Shown: positions 37,856 to 46,974, counted from the stretch's first letter. The stretch: DNA of 64,000 nucleotides from Rheinheimera sp. EpRS3 (GCF_001513785.1 NZ_LNQS01000010.1:186001-250000), one strand, 5' to 3'. Notes: a model not told the origin generated them from the letters alone. Made by a program: numbers and translations.

Positions 37856-38203
37856 ATGACCATTCAACGTATTTTACCTGCCAGCCGCTATTCTGAAGCG
37901 GTAATTGTTAACGGTTTAATTTTTTGTGCCGGTATGGTGCCATCTGCCACCAGCAGCAATGCCACCTTACAAACTGAAGACGTGCTGGCACAAATTGATG
38001 CGCTGTTAGCACAGTGCGGCAGCGATAAAACCAAACTGGTTGACGCTACTATTTACCTGGCCGATATGGCCGATTATGCCGCAATGAACCTGGCCTGGGA
38101 TAACTGGGTAGCACCGGGCCAAGCTCCGGCCCGCGCCACCGTTGAAGCTAAACTGGCTGATCCGGGCTGGAAGATTGAGATTAAAATTATCGCCACGCAG
38201 TAA
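37856..38203 (+). CDS. RidA/YjgF-family protein
   Basis: 115 aa, RidA fold. FCAGMVPSATSS, VDATIYLADMADYAAMN and APARATVEAKLADPGWKIEIK cover the ligand pocket. The Arg of PARATVE corresponds to the arginine that binds the imine carboxylate in RidA. RidA enzymes deaminate reactive enamine/imine products, such as those from IlvA, so it could protect against the threonine deaminase encoded in this window; this is inferred. Good AAGGAG ribosome binding site. Confidence 0.88.
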   Translation: MTIQRILPASRYSEAVIVNGLIFCAGMVPSATSSNATLQTEDVLAQIDALLAQCGSDKTKLVDATIYLADMADYAAMNLAWDNWVAPGQAPARATVEAKLADPGWKIEIKIIATQ

Positions 38204-38210
38204 ACTCGGC

Positions 38211-38705
38211 TTAACGCTGTGTCTGCATCTGTTGTTTTAATGCCGCTAATTTTTCGCTCTGGCCAAATACTGCGGCAAATTCTTCCACTGTTTTCCTATT
38301 TTGCTGCCCGGCTTGGTTATCACAATCTATGCGGTATAAAGTGCGGGCAATGCTCCATTCTGCTTTTACAATAGCGCCCATCATCGCTGTGTGATCGCGT
38401 TTATCGCGGATACAGGCATCAGCACCGTAAGATAGCAATAGCTCCACTGCCTGGGCATGGCCGTAGTAAGTGGCTGTCATCAATGCGGTATAGCTGTCGC
38501 TGTTTTGCAGGTTTACCGGAAACCCGGCGGCTAAAAATTCGTTTAACACTTCACTGTTACCACTGCGGGCAGCGGCAAAAAAATAGTCGGTCAATTGTTG
38601 CTGTGCTGGGGTCGGGTCAGATATGTCATTGCTGCTGGCCTGAGCAGTATTAATGCCCGCTGACAGCAACAGGCACAGGCTTAGTATTAATGTCAGTATT
38701 CTCAT
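38211..38705 (-). CDS. ankB: Periplasmic ankyrin-repeat protein (AnkB-like)
   Basis: 164 aa with a signal peptide (cleavage near residue 23, INTAQA-SS). Ankyrin repeats are visible (AARSGNSEVLNEFLAAGFPVN, TALMTATYYGHAQAVELLLSYGAD, HTAMMGAIVKAEWSIARTLY). It lies directly downstream of a katB-like catalase on the same strand. In Pseudomonas aeruginosa the matching AnkB supports KatB activity in the periplasm. The same role is likely here by synteny. Confidence 0.85.
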   Translation of the reverse strand: MRILTLILSLCLLLSAGINTAQASSNDISDPTPAQQQLTDYFFAAARSGNSEVLNEFLAAGFPVNLQNSDSYTALMTATYYGHAQAVELLLSYGADACIRDKRDHTAMMGAIVKAEWSIARTLYRIDCDNQAGQQNRKTVEEFAAVFGQSEKLAALKQQMQTQR

Positions 38706-38744
38706 AACCTGGTCTCTGTATTTAAATATTTGCTTGTATAAGTG

Positions 38745-38792
38745 CCTGCAAAGCTCACCCAGGTGCAGGAAGGGTTGATTGAGCTTTGCAGG
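38745..38792. other. Long inverted repeat in the katB-ankB spacer
   Basis: 13-bp perfect arms CCTGCAAAGCTCA and TGAGCTTTGCAGG with a 22-nt loop. No T tract. Together with the hairpin at 38813-38836 it could reduce ankB expression relative to katB. Confidence 0.65.
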
Positions 38793-38812
38793 GCTTTAAC
38801 GCTTATTTAATG

Positions 38813-38836
38813 CCAATAGCGCTGCACCGCTATTGG
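38813..38836. other. Second hairpin after the catalase gene
   Basis: 9-bp perfect stem CCAATAGCG / CGCTATTGG, 6-nt loop, located 24 bp after the catalase stop codon on the minus strand. No T tract, so Rho-independent termination is uncertain. Confidence 0.6.
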
Positions 38837-38860
38837 CCATGGCAATATTGCCATGCTGGG

Positions 38861-40372
38861 TTACAGCTGTGCCGCCAATTGTTTTACCGTGGCTAAATCA
38901 CCTTTTACCGCTTTGGTAATACGGCTGCCGTAATCTGCATCAGCTTTGTAGAAGTAAGACAACATGGCGTGCTTGGTGGCACTGTCTGTTACCTGGCTTA
39001 AGTCGGCTGCCAGGTTACGGATCAGGTTGTCTTTTTCCTTTTTGTTGTAAGCGCGGTACAAGGCACCGGCCTGGCTAAAGTTGTCGGTTTTATCTATGGC
39101 TTGCTGCTGCACCGTACCGTTTAACGCTGTGGTAACAGCCCGTGCTGTGGTTAACGCGCCTTTGGGCTCAACCCGGCTTGGCTCATAATTTACATTCGAC
39201 TTGGTGTTACCGCTGTTGGCCGCACCATCCTGATTATTGCTGTTTACCGCAACCAATGGCCGGTTAATAGGCAATTGCTGGTGGTTGGCGCCTAAACGGT
39301 ATAACTGGGTGTCGCTGTAAGAAAAAATACGCCCCTGTAATAAGCGATCTTCTGACGGCTCAATACCCGGCACCAGATTGCCCGGCGCAAAAGCGGCTTG
39401 CTCGGTTTCCTGGAAGAAGTTATCCGGCATCCGGTTTAATGTCATGGTGCCCACTTTTACTTCAGGTACATCCGGCCATATTTTGGTAGCGTCCAGCGGG
39501 TTGTAGCTAAAGCTGTTTAGCTGGGCCGGGGTAATAGTTTGGATGTACAGATCCCATTTGGGTAAATCACCGGCATTAATCGCCGTATATAAATCACGGG
39601 TTAGGTGGTTAAAATCGCTGCTTTGCACTTTAGCGGCTTCGTCCAGGCTTAAACCTTTTACGCCCTGCTGGCTGCGCCAGTTAAATTTCACATAACGCAC
39701 TTCGCCAGCTTCATTAACAAACTTGTAGGCGTGCACACCAAAGCCATCCATCTGGCGGTAACTGGCCGGGATACCAATATCGTGGTACAGCTGAGTTAAC
39801 ATGTGGGTGGCGGTGCCGTCATGCGAGAAAAAATCGAAGAACCGGTTTGGGTCCTGCATATTATTCACCGGCGAGGGTTTTAGTGAGTGCACCATATCGG
39901 GAAACTTGATCGCATCGCGGATAAAAAATACTGGCAGGTTGTTACCTACTAAGTCCCAGTTACCCTGATCGGTGTAAAACTTTACTGCAAAGCCGCGTGG
40001 GTCCCGCAGTGTTTCCGGGCTGTGGTTACCATGAATTACAGTAGAAAACCGCACAAACACCGGCGTGGTTTTACCGGCACCGGCAAACAGCGATGCCACG
40101 GTTTGATCAGATAAATCGGCACTGGCAACAAATTCGCCGTGGGCACCGGTGCCACGGGCATGCACTACCCGCTCCGGAATACGCTCACGGGCAAAACGTT
40201 GTAACTTCTGAATTAAATGCACATCTTGCAGCAAAGTGCTGCCATTTGGCCCGGCTGTGATAGAGTTCTGGTTATCGCCTACCGGCGCGCCGTTGTCTTT
40301 AGTCAGTATACCCGCTGCCTGCACTCCCAGCGACAAGCCGATAGCCATTACTATTATTGATCGTTTAAACAT
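38861..40372 (-). CDS. katB: Exported monofunctional catalase (KatB-like)
   Basis: 503 aa with an N-terminal signal peptide (ends GVQA-AG, residue about 20), so periplasmic. Heme-catalase motifs: active-site RVVHARGTGAHGEF (His of VHARG), NNLPVFFIRDAIKFPD with the distal Asn, and proximal heme ligand region RLFSYSDTQLYRLG (here RIFSYSDTQLYRLG with Tyr). The clade matches small-subunit catalases such as P. aeruginosa KatB, which is H2O2-induced and followed by ankB, as here. Confidence 0.95.
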   Translation of the reverse strand: MFKRSIIVMAIGLSLGVQAAGILTKDNGAPVGDNQNSITAGPNGSTLLQDVHLIQKLQRFARERIPERVVHARGTGAHGEFVASADLSDQTVASLFAGAGKTTPVFVRFSTVIHGNHSPETLRDPRGFAVKFYTDQGNWDLVGNNLPVFFIRDAIKFPDMVHSLKPSPVNNMQDPNRFFDFFSHDGTATHMLTQLYHDIGIPASYRQMDGFGVHAYKFVNEAGEVRYVKFNWRSQQGVKGLSLDEAAKVQSSDFNHLTRDLYTAINAGDLPKWDLYIQTITPAQLNSFSYNPLDATKIWPDVPEVKVGTMTLNRMPDNFFQETEQAAFAPGNLVPGIEPSEDRLLQGRIFSYSDTQLYRLGANHQQLPINRPLVAVNSNNQDGAANSGNTKSNVNYEPSRVEPKGALTTARAVTTALNGTVQQQAIDKTDNFSQAGALYRAYNKKEKDNLIRNLAADLSQVTDSATKHAMLSYFYKADADYGSRITKAVKGDLATVKQLAAQL

Positions 40373-40675
40373 AGCTATTACCTTTTAAATGTTGTCTATC
40401 CCTTCCTGCAGGTTGAAGAGTAGTAGCTAATTTAAAATGCAAAAAACGATTAAATTAAATTAGCTCAATCTATTTTTATGATTAGACAAGGTGATTAATA
40501 TAGGCTGCAAAGTGGTTAAATTAACGATTTAGTCACCGATTTCAGTAAACACCCTACACAGCGAAAATATAACGATATGATTTAACAGCACTTATCTAGT
40601 GGCACTAATACTGCATTAAGCTAGCGGGAGTATTGTAGTAATACTGACAATAATGCACAGCACAGGAAGCACGCT
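40373..40675. other. Divergent promoter region between katB and the ABC exporter genes
   Basis: 303 bp, AT-rich, no ORF of interest. It should contain promoters for both directions and probably an OxyR or similar site for the catalase. No perfect palindrome was recognised with confidence. Confidence 0.45.
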
Positions 40676-41503
40676 ATGGCGCTATTTATAACAACCTTAA
40701 AACATTGTGGTTTATATGCCGGTTTTGAACTACGCCGCTTATGGCTTACCCGCCGAGGCCTGATGACATTAGCCGCCACCGCGGTGTTGTGGTTTTTTCT
40801 GCTGCGTTATGCCATCGCCCCCGCCAGCGATCTGATTGGCAGTGAAGGTTTTCAGCAAATGTTTCGCGACGCTTTTGGCGCCTTTGGCTTAAGCCAATTG
40901 TTTGCCTGGCCCGCGCCAGAGCTGGCAATTTACTGGATCCTGAGTTTAATGCTGCTGCCGCTGCTGTGTTTATTTTTTACCGCGAATCAGCTGTGTAGTG
41001 ATTTAGAGCGCGGCACCCTGCGCTTGCTGGCACTGCGCAGCAGCCGGTTAAGCATAGTACTGGGCCGTTTTAGCGGCCAGATGCTGGTGCAAAGCTGCTT
41101 AATTTTGCTGTCCCTGGTGGCAACCCTATCACTGGCGGCCTGGCGTGAAGGTGGCTTAAGCCTGGCTATGCTAAATGCCGCCGCTGTTATTGCTGTTAAT
41201 TTGCTGCTGGTGTTACTGCCTTTTACGGCATTAATGAGCTGTTTTTCTGCCATGGTGCGCTCATCCCGCCTTGCGGTAAGCCTGGCCATTGTTAGCCTGG
41301 GGCTGGTGTTTGTGCTGCTTAGCTCCTTTGTTTTCTACTTTCCTGACTTCTTGTTTTTACTCGGTTATATGCCCGGCACCCAGGTAATGCAATTACTGCC
41401 GATGCAAGGCTGGCAAACACTGCAATATGCCTTGTTGCCGCTGCTACAAACACTGGTATTACTCAGCAGTGCCACGTTTTTGTTAACAAGGAAAGCCCTA
41501 TGA
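40676..41503 (+). CDS. ABC-2 type transporter permease
   Basis: 275 aa with six hydrophobic helices (first near residues 32-48, last near 250-268). The soluble stretch around FSAMVRSSRLAVSLAIVSLG fits ABC-2 permeases that work with a single ATPase. No homology to a known substrate family is obvious. Overlaps the ATPase gene by 4 bp (ATGA), so they form one exporter. Confidence 0.85.
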   Translation: MALFITTLKHCGLYAGFELRRLWLTRRGLMTLAATAVLWFFLLRYAIAPASDLIGSEGFQQMFRDAFGAFGLSQLFAWPAPELAIYWILSLMLLPLLCLFFTANQLCSDLERGTLRLLALRSSRLSIVLGRFSGQMLVQSCLILLSLVATLSLAAWREGGLSLAMLNAAAVIAVNLLLVLLPFTALMSCFSAMVRSSRLAVSLAIVSLGLVFVLLSSFVFYFPDFLFLLGYMPGTQVMQLLPMQGWQTLQYALLPLLQTLVLLSSATFLLTRKAL

Positions 41504-42408
41504 ACGCTATTATTCAGTGCCAACAACTGGCAAAGCGCTTTGGCAGCAAAACGGTGCTGCAGCAACTTAGTTTTGAATTGCACCAGGGCGATGTAGCCGC
41601 GCTTATTGGCCCCAATGGCGCCGGTAAAACCACCTTATTTAGCATTTTATGTGGTTATTTGCCCCCCGACAGCGGCAGTGCCCGTATTTTTGGCCATAAA
41701 GCCGGTAGCAGTGCGCTGTTTGGTAAGGTTGCAGCCCTGCCACAAGATGCCCAGTTTGACCCGGCCTTCAGCATTGGCGAACAACTGGATTTTTACGGCC
41801 GCTTACAAGGTTTAAGCAGCAAAGCCGCGCGTGAAGAAAGCAAACGGGTACTGGCGCTGGTAGAACTGACTGAGCAACTGCAGCACAAAGCCGGTGCACT
41901 CAGCCACGGTATGCGTAAAAGGGCAGCTATTGCTCAGGCGTTTATTGGCACACCCCAACTGGTGCTGCTGGACGAACCCACCGCCGGGCTGGACCCGGTA
42001 AATGCACTACATATTCGCCAGCTAATTAGCCGCTTAAGTGGTGAAGTTAGCTTTATGATCAGCTCGCACAATATTTTTGAGCTGGAGCAACTGTGCAATA
42101 AAGTGCTTTATTTGGAAAACGGTCAGCTAAAACAGCACAGCAGCAGCGATAACGCCGCACAGCTGCAATACCTTACGCTGCATTTAGAGCAGGACAACAA
42201 CGACGCCATCAGCGCGGCGCTACGCCAACTGCCCGGCCTGATTGATTTACACAGTGCCCAGCGCAGAGAGCTGGTGCTAAGTTATAACCCGCAGCACAAT
42301 GCCGATTTTGACCTGGCCGTGCTGCAATGCTTAGCGGCCAATGGCTGGCGCTACCGCAACCTGACCAAAGGCCAGACGCTGGAGCAAAAGCTGTTTAATC
42401 CGGCATAG
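41500..42408 (+). CDS. ABC transporter ATP-binding protein
   Basis: 302 aa. Walker A GPNGAGKTT (residues about 37-45), signature LSHGMRKRAAIAQAF, Walker B VLLDEPTAGLDP, and H-loop SSHNIFELE. The C-terminal 80 residues are an accessory domain typical of CcmA/YbhF-type exporters. Translationally coupled to the permease gene just upstream. Substrate unknown. Confidence 0.92.
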   Translation: MNAIIQCQQLAKRFGSKTVLQQLSFELHQGDVAALIGPNGAGKTTLFSILCGYLPPDSGSARIFGHKAGSSALFGKVAALPQDAQFDPAFSIGEQLDFYGRLQGLSSKAAREESKRVLALVELTEQLQHKAGALSHGMRKRAAIAQAFIGTPQLVLLDEPTAGLDPVNALHIRQLISRLSGEVSFMISSHNIFELEQLCNKVLYLENGQLKQHSSSDNAAQLQYLTLHLEQDNNDAISAALRQLPGLIDLHSAQRRELVLSYNPQHNADFDLAVLQCLAANGWRYRNLTKGQTLEQKLFNPA

Positions 42409-42439
42409 CCGCTTACCCACTTCTTGTTACCCACTTCAT

Positions 42440-42472
42440 GCTGGCACCAGGCTGTATAGCTGCGGTGCCAGC
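42440..42472. other. Hairpin after the ABC exporter operon
   Basis: 9-bp perfect arms GCTGGCACC and GGTGCCAGC with a 15-nt loop, 32 bp past the ATPase stop codon. No T tract; a possible weak terminator. Confidence 0.5.
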
Positions 42473-42570
42473 GGCGTAAAATGCTGTTACAAAGCAATTA
42501 CGTATTAGATTGACCGCTTTGTATGCCTTACGTTAATGTGCAGCATAACAATTGTTACGGAGCAAAATAA

Positions 42571-43017
42571 GTGAGTATTGCTACCATCTGGATCATTGTT
42601 GGCATAGTGCTGATCTTATCTGAGCTTATGGCCACCAGCATAGTTGCGGTATTTTTCGGCATCGCCGCCATTATTGTCGGTTTATTACTGAACTTCGGCC
42701 TGATTGAAAGCTACAGCATGCAGTATTTACTGTTCGGCGTGTTATCGCTGGTATTACTGTTTACTGCCCGTGGCCGCTGCAAACGCTGGTTTGTCGGTTA
42801 TACCGCGGACAGTACCGAGCAGCAATCCAGACTGGCCGACGATATTGGCCGTCGCGTTATCGTACATAGCGATTTTCATCAGGGCGCCGGGCGCGTAGTG
42901 TTAAACGGCGTGCAATGGGATGCCGAGTCAACCGATGCTTTAAAAGCCGGTGATGTTGCCTTTGTGGTAGCCAATCACGGTATCAAACTGGTGGTTTCTG
43001 CCGCCAAATCTGCCTGA
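42571..43017 (+). CDS. NfeD-family membrane protein
   Basis: 148 aa. Two to three N-terminal hydrophobic helices (residues 5-75), then a beta-barrel (OB-fold) domain (RRVIVHSDFHQGAGRVVLNGVQWDAES). This is the short NfeD1b type, lacking the ClpP-like protease domain. It is encoded just upstream of the SPFH partner, as in many bacteria, where the pair organises membrane microdomains. Starts with GTG; ribosome binding site GGAG. Confidence 0.87.
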   Translation: MSIATIWIIVGIVLILSELMATSIVAVFFGIAAIIVGLLLNFGLIESYSMQYLLFGVLSLVLLFTARGRCKRWFVGYTADSTEQQSRLADDIGRRVIVHSDFHQGAGRVVLNGVQWDAESTDALKAGDVAFVVANHGIKLVVSAAKSA

Positions 43018-43055
43018 ATTTTTTAAATAACCATCTGTTTTAAGGAGTAAATCTG

Positions 43056-43991
43056 ATGGAAACAATCGATATCAACACTATTTTAATGGCCGGTTTTGCC
43101 ATCGCCGTTGTAATTACCATCGTAAAAACGGCGCGCGTAGTGCCGCAAAAAAGTAACTATGTTATAGAGCGCCTAGGTAAATACTCGCGCACGCTGGACT
43201 CAGGCTTTCATATTCTGATCCCGTTTATCGACAAAGTGGCCTATACCCACAGCTTAAAAGAAGAAGTGATCGACGTAGAGCGGCAAACCTGTGTTACCCG
43301 CGACAATATTCAGGTGGGCATTAACGGCGTGCTGTATTTACAGGTAGTAGACCCGCACAAAGCCAGTTACGGCATTAATGATTACCGCTACGCCGCTTCC
43401 CAGCTGGCACAAACCACAATGCGCTCAGTTATCGGCCAAACTGACTTAGATAAAACCTTCGAAGAGCGCGCCAAAATTAACGAAGAAGTGGTAAAAGCGC
43501 TGGACGAAGCCGCATCGCCGTGGGGTATTAAGGTGCTGCGTTATGAAATTTCAGACATTGAACTGCCGCTTAGCATTAAAGATGCGTTAGAGCAGCAAAT
43601 GCGCGCCGAGCGTGAGCGCCGCGCGGCTATTGCCAAATCTGAAGGTGAGCGCCAGGCCATGATTAACGTGTCCGAAGGCCAGAAGCAGGAAGTAATCAAC
43701 CTGTCTGAAGGTGACAAGATGCGCCAGATTAACGAAGCCGAAGGCCGCGCTAAAGAAATTGAGCTTATCGCCATCGCTACCGCCGAAGGTATCCGCCAGA
43801 TTGCCGAAGCCATTAACCACCCGGGTGGTTCAGAAGCGGTAAGCCTGCGCGTAGCCGAACAGTACGTAAAAGAGTTCGGTAACTTGGCCAAAGTTAACAA
43901 CACCATGATAGTACCCGCCGAGCTGGCCAATATCGGCGGCGCTGTAGCCGGTTTAACCGAAATTTTAAAAATCGCCCAGCCGAAGAAATAA
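43056..43991 (+). CDS. SPFH/stomatin-like band-7 membrane protein
   Basis: 311 aa. One N-terminal hydrophobic segment (residues 8-24) anchors the SPFH domain (VERLGKYSRTLDSGFHILIPFIDKV, LYLQVVDPHKASYGINDYRYA). The C-terminal coiled coil is rich in ERRAAIAKSEGERQAMI-type repeats. Resembles QmcA/stomatin proteins that assemble in the membrane and affect proteases. Forms an operon with the preceding NfeD gene; AAGGAG ribosome binding site. Confidence 0.92.
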   Translation: METIDINTILMAGFAIAVVITIVKTARVVPQKSNYVIERLGKYSRTLDSGFHILIPFIDKVAYTHSLKEEVIDVERQTCVTRDNIQVGINGVLYLQVVDPHKASYGINDYRYAASQLAQTTMRSVIGQTDLDKTFEERAKINEEVVKALDEAASPWGIKVLRYEISDIELPLSIKDALEQQMRAERERRAAIAKSEGERQAMINVSEGQKQEVINLSEGDKMRQINEAEGRAKEIELIAIATAEGIRQIAEAINHPGGSEAVSLRVAEQYVKEFGNLAKVNNTMIVPAELANIGGAVAGLTEILKIAQPKK

Positions 43992-44025
43992 CTTCGCAGG
44001 TACAGTTAACAACAGAAATAAACCG

Positions 44026-44051
44026 AAAGCCTCTGTTTAGACAGAGGCTTT
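44026..44051 (+). terminator. Intrinsic terminator after the SPFH gene
   Basis: 11-bp stem AAAGCCTCTGT / ACAGAGGCTTT with a TTAG loop, followed by a short T-rich tract. Confidence 0.85.
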
Positions 44052-44085
44052 TCGTTAGATCAGCGTTATGTGAATAAGGACAGCT

Positions 44086-44751
44086 TTGGGCGTGATGGAA
44101 GAAAAAATATTTGAGCGTAAACAAGCTAATGCAGTAGTGATCAGCTCACGACTATATAATCTCACTATTGGCGCTGTACTGTGTTGGGGCTTCTGGGTTA
44201 ACTGGATGATGGTGTCAACTATTCCGGTGGAGCCTCTCCAGTCCATTTCACCCTTGATATTCTTCATCGGGTATTTCGCCAGTTGCCTCTTGGGTATTTA
44301 TTTATTCACCAGATCTGATAACGCGCTGATAAGCTTTATTGGTTACAACTTTGTCGTTATTCCATTTGGTTTAATTATCAACATTGCCGTATCCCGCTAC
44401 AACCCCGATTTGGTAGTGGAAGCCATTAAGATTACCGGTTTAGTAACAGGCATAATGATGGTTCTAGGTACGCTATTTCCCAAATTTTTCGCTAAAATTT
44501 CAGGCGCTTTGACTATTTCATTGTTAATTGTTATCGGAGTAGAACTATTCCAGATCTTTGTACTTGGTATCCATCAGGCGTGGCTGGATTGGGCGGTAGT
44601 GATGATTTTCTGCGGTTACATCGGCTACGATTGGGGCAGAGCTAACCAGATACCCAAGACATTGGACAATGCGGTAGACAGTGCAGCCGCGCTGTATATG
44701 GACATTATTAACTTGTTCTTAAGGATTTTGCGGATATTGGGGCGTAAATAG
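44086..44751 (+). CDS. Bax-inhibitor-1 (US12)-like membrane protein
   Basis: 221 aa with six to seven hydrophobic helices. The C-terminal GYDWGRANQIPKTLDNAVDSAALYMDIINLFLRILRILG resembles the BI-1/YccA/US12 family, whose members carry a C-terminal IGYDTQ... and LYLDIINLFLxLLRI. The start is uncertain: TTG at 44086 is best placed after AAGGA, while GTG at 44092 or ATG at 44095 are possible. The family modulates membrane proteases or ion leak, but this member is uncharacterised. Confidence 0.7.
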   Translation: MGVMEEKIFERKQANAVVISSRLYNLTIGAVLCWGFWVNWMMVSTIPVEPLQSISPLIFFIGYFASCLLGIYLFTRSDNALISFIGYNFVVIPFGLIINIAVSRYNPDLVVEAIKITGLVTGIMMVLGTLFPKFFAKISGALTISLLIVIGVELFQIFVLGIHQAWLDWAVVMIFCGYIGYDWGRANQIPKTLDNAVDSAAALYMDIINLFLRILRILGRK

Positions 44752-44839
44752 CTATGACTCCATATGCATACCAAAAAGGACAAACATTGTCTAAATACGA
44801 AATTTTAGCCAAATAAGCACCAAGCGTGAGTATTAAATA

Positions 44840-45535
44840 GTGAACAGTGAATTCTCGTCTGTTGAAGCTGTACAAAAATATTTGCCGCTAATGTATGAAT
44901 TAGCAATACGTTTAGATCATATCTCAAAAGCTTTTGATGGAAATCTTGGGTTAAGCGCTCCTTTCGCCTATGAATATGCATATTTTCAGTTTCGCAGAGT
45001 CTGCGAATTGATTGCGTTAGGCTGCCTTACTCTGCACGGTGATATCCCTGCTCTTCAGAAAAGCTCAACTAAGAAAGAATGGAATGCTGAAAGGATAATG
45101 AACTTGCTTCATCAAAATTATTCATATGCGTTTCCCGAGTGTATTTCAAAGTACCAAGATTCTTTAGGTTGGCACATTCAAGCAAACTCTAAACCAAATG
45201 CGCTTTCGAGATCTGAATTTAAAGATTTATATAGTGAATGTGGTCATGTATTACACCGAGGAACTATAAAAACGGTAGAAATATCAAGGGACCTTAATAC
45301 CGAGATGTATAAAAAAGCTATGACATGGCATAGTAAACTAGTAGACCTGATGAGCGAACATGCTGTTACACGATCTAGTCAAAAAGGGATGTACGTCATA
45401 TCATTGAAAACCAATAGCGGATATCCAGAATGTAGTATATTTACTGAGGTGCGCCCTGGTGAATTATCAGTTCATACACAGAAAATGAGTGTAAGTGATC
45501 AGTTAAAACATTCATACATTGCAAAAACTGAATAG
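44840..45535 (+). CDS. Hypothetical protein, AT-rich gene
   Basis: 231 aa, GTG start. No family recognised. Mostly helical, with a central region YEYAYFQFRRVCELIALGCLTLHGD and ELKDLYSECGHVLHRG-like stretch (FKDLYSECGHVLHRG), and a C-terminal beta-rich part. No signal peptide or membrane helix. The base composition is lower in GC than the flanking genes, suggesting recent acquisition. No partner genes; the stop is followed by a short gap before the convergent HDAC gene. Confidence 0.6.
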   Translation: MNSEFSSVEAVQKYLPLMYELAIRLDHISKAFDGNLGLSAPFAYEYAYFQFRRVCELIALGCLTLHGDIPALQKSSTKKEWNAERIMNLLHQNYSYAFPECISKYQDSLGWHIQANSKPNALSRSEFKDLYSECGHVLHRGTIKTVEISRDLNTEMYKKAMTWHSKLVDLMSEHAVTRSSQKGMYVISLKTNSGYPECSIFTEVRPGELSVHTQKMSVSDQLKHSYIAKTE

Positions 45536-45613
45536 CCTTGGAAAATAGTTCAAACAAGAATTTGGACCATGTTTTGCCAGCCCGACTTCACATGCACTAA
45601 TTTAAACTCTTAT

Positions 45614-46522
45614 TCAGCAACCTGACACCGCTCTAATCCCCGCTACTGTCGCCGCGGCGCTATCTTTGCCATAACCGCCACCGCCCAGAAATACGGTTGG
45701 AATATGTAGCGCTTTTAAGCGCTGGTATACCAGCTTATGGCTTTGTGCTACTTCAGCCACGCTAAGTGATAACCCTCCAAGCGGGTCTGTTGCCAGCACA
45801 TCTGTACCGGCCACCACAAAAGCGAGTTTATAACCGCTGCTTAACTGCTCTAATGCCGCGCTGAGTTTATTCAGATACAACTCACCACCGGTGCCGCTTG
45901 GCAGTGGTACGGCGATATCAACTCTGCGTCGGCTTACCGGGTCGTTGGGGTAAATATCGGCATTGTATACATCCAGCAGGGTCACATTTTTATTATCGCT
46001 AAATGTGCGGGCGTTGCCGTTGCCGTGGTGGGCGTCGATATCAATAATCAGTATTTTGTCATCAGCTGTTAACTCGCCGCTGGCGATAAGTTGCTGATAG
46101 CTAATGCCAATATCGTTGTAAATACAAAAACCTTCCATTCGGTGTGGGCTGGCATGATGGTAGCCACCGGCTAGGTTCCACGCATCGTCACCGCCAAGCG
46201 CTAAACGGCTGGCGATTAACGTACCGGCGACGCCCCAGCGCATAGGCGACAATATTCTGCTATCCAGCCATGAAAACGATAGAAAAGGGATTTTCGGAAT
46301 CTCCAGCGCCCTGCATAACGCGGCTTTATCTTTAATCTGAATTTTAAGCAGCTCATTTAAAGAGCTGAGAATGGCATCTTCAGCAATAGGACCTTGCGGT
46401 GCAATGATATCTGCGTCGTTTAACGCCGCACGTACTTTACTAAATTTGCAGCCATCAAATGGGTGCAGGAATTTAAAAATACCTACGTCGATGTTGTAGT
46501 TTTCGTGATAGATAATTTTCAT
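45614..46522 (-). CDS. HDAC11-like (class IV) deacetylase family protein
   Basis: 302 aa. Arginase/deacetylase fold with LAGGYHHASPHRMEGFCIYNDIGIS, IDIDAHHGNGN (metal and catalytic Asp/His pair), GTDVLATDPLGGLSLS (third metal Asp in GTD) and GGGYGKDSAA. The closest known relatives are class IV/HDAC11-type enzymes, which remove fatty-acyl groups from lysine, and bacterial polyamine or acetoin deacetylases. The substrate cannot be set by eye. Its ATG overlaps the stop of the next gene by 4 bp (46519-46522). Confidence 0.9.
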   Translation of the reverse strand: MKIIYHENYNIDVGIFKFLHPFDGCKFSKVRAALNDADIIAPQGPIAEDAILSSLNELLKIQIKDKAALCRALEIPKIPFLSFSWLDSRILSPMRWGVAGTLIASRLALGGDDAWNLAGGYHHASPHRMEGFCIYNDIGISYQQLIASGELTADDKILIIDIDAHHGNGNARTFSDNKNVTLLDVYNADIYPNDPVSRRRVDIAVPLPSGTGGELYLNKLSAALEQLSSGYKLAFVVAGTDVLATDPLGGLSLSVAEVAQSHKLVYQRLKALHIPTVFLGGGGYGKDSAAATVAGIRAVSGC

Positions 46523-46974
46523 GCTGACTTCAGTTCATTTGCATAGCGCATCACGTTTGCCGGAGTCCAGATGCCGTAACCTAATATGCGACCGACTTTA
46601 GCATATTCTGCCGCATTGGGTTTAAATGACGGCTTTTTATTCGCGCCTCTTTTCAAAACATCTACGACTAAGTGCGAGCAATTATGGCGGGCTATCTGGT
46701 AACGTGGCACGTTGTTCTGCAGGAAGTTTACATAATGCAGCATTGACACTTCATCAAGGTTCGCAATATCAATTGTAATCGGCTTGCGGCCACCTTCATT
46801 CTCAATGTCATGCTCAAGGCTTTCAACATAAGCGCCCGGGTGGCTGGTTTTTATCTTCAAGTCTTTTTTGCCTGCCTCACCATCGGGCCAGAAGCTGACA
46901 TAAACGTTTCTTATAGTCAGCGCGGCATGGCCAACATGCTTCTCATCCCTTAACCAAATATGTACCTTTACCAT
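46519..46974 (-). CDS. Possible permuted papain-like (NlpC/P60, YiiX type) protein
   Basis: 151 aa. His16 in VGHAALTI and Cys99 in RHNCSHLVVDVLKRG are arranged as in circularly permuted NlpC/P60 or LRAT-like papain folds (H before C), with hydrophobic strands between. No signal peptide. The family is unnamed to me. It precedes and overlaps the HDAC11-like gene, so the two probably act together. I infer an amidase or acyl-transfer activity; this is not established. Confidence 0.6.
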   Translation of the reverse strand: MVKVHIWLRDEKHVGHAALTIRNVYVSFWPDGEAGKKDLKIKTSHPGAYVESLEHDIENEGGRKPITIDIANLDEVSMLHYVNFLQNNVPRYQIARHNCSHLVVDVLKRGANKKPSFKPNAAEYAKVGRILGYGIWTPANVMRYANELKSA

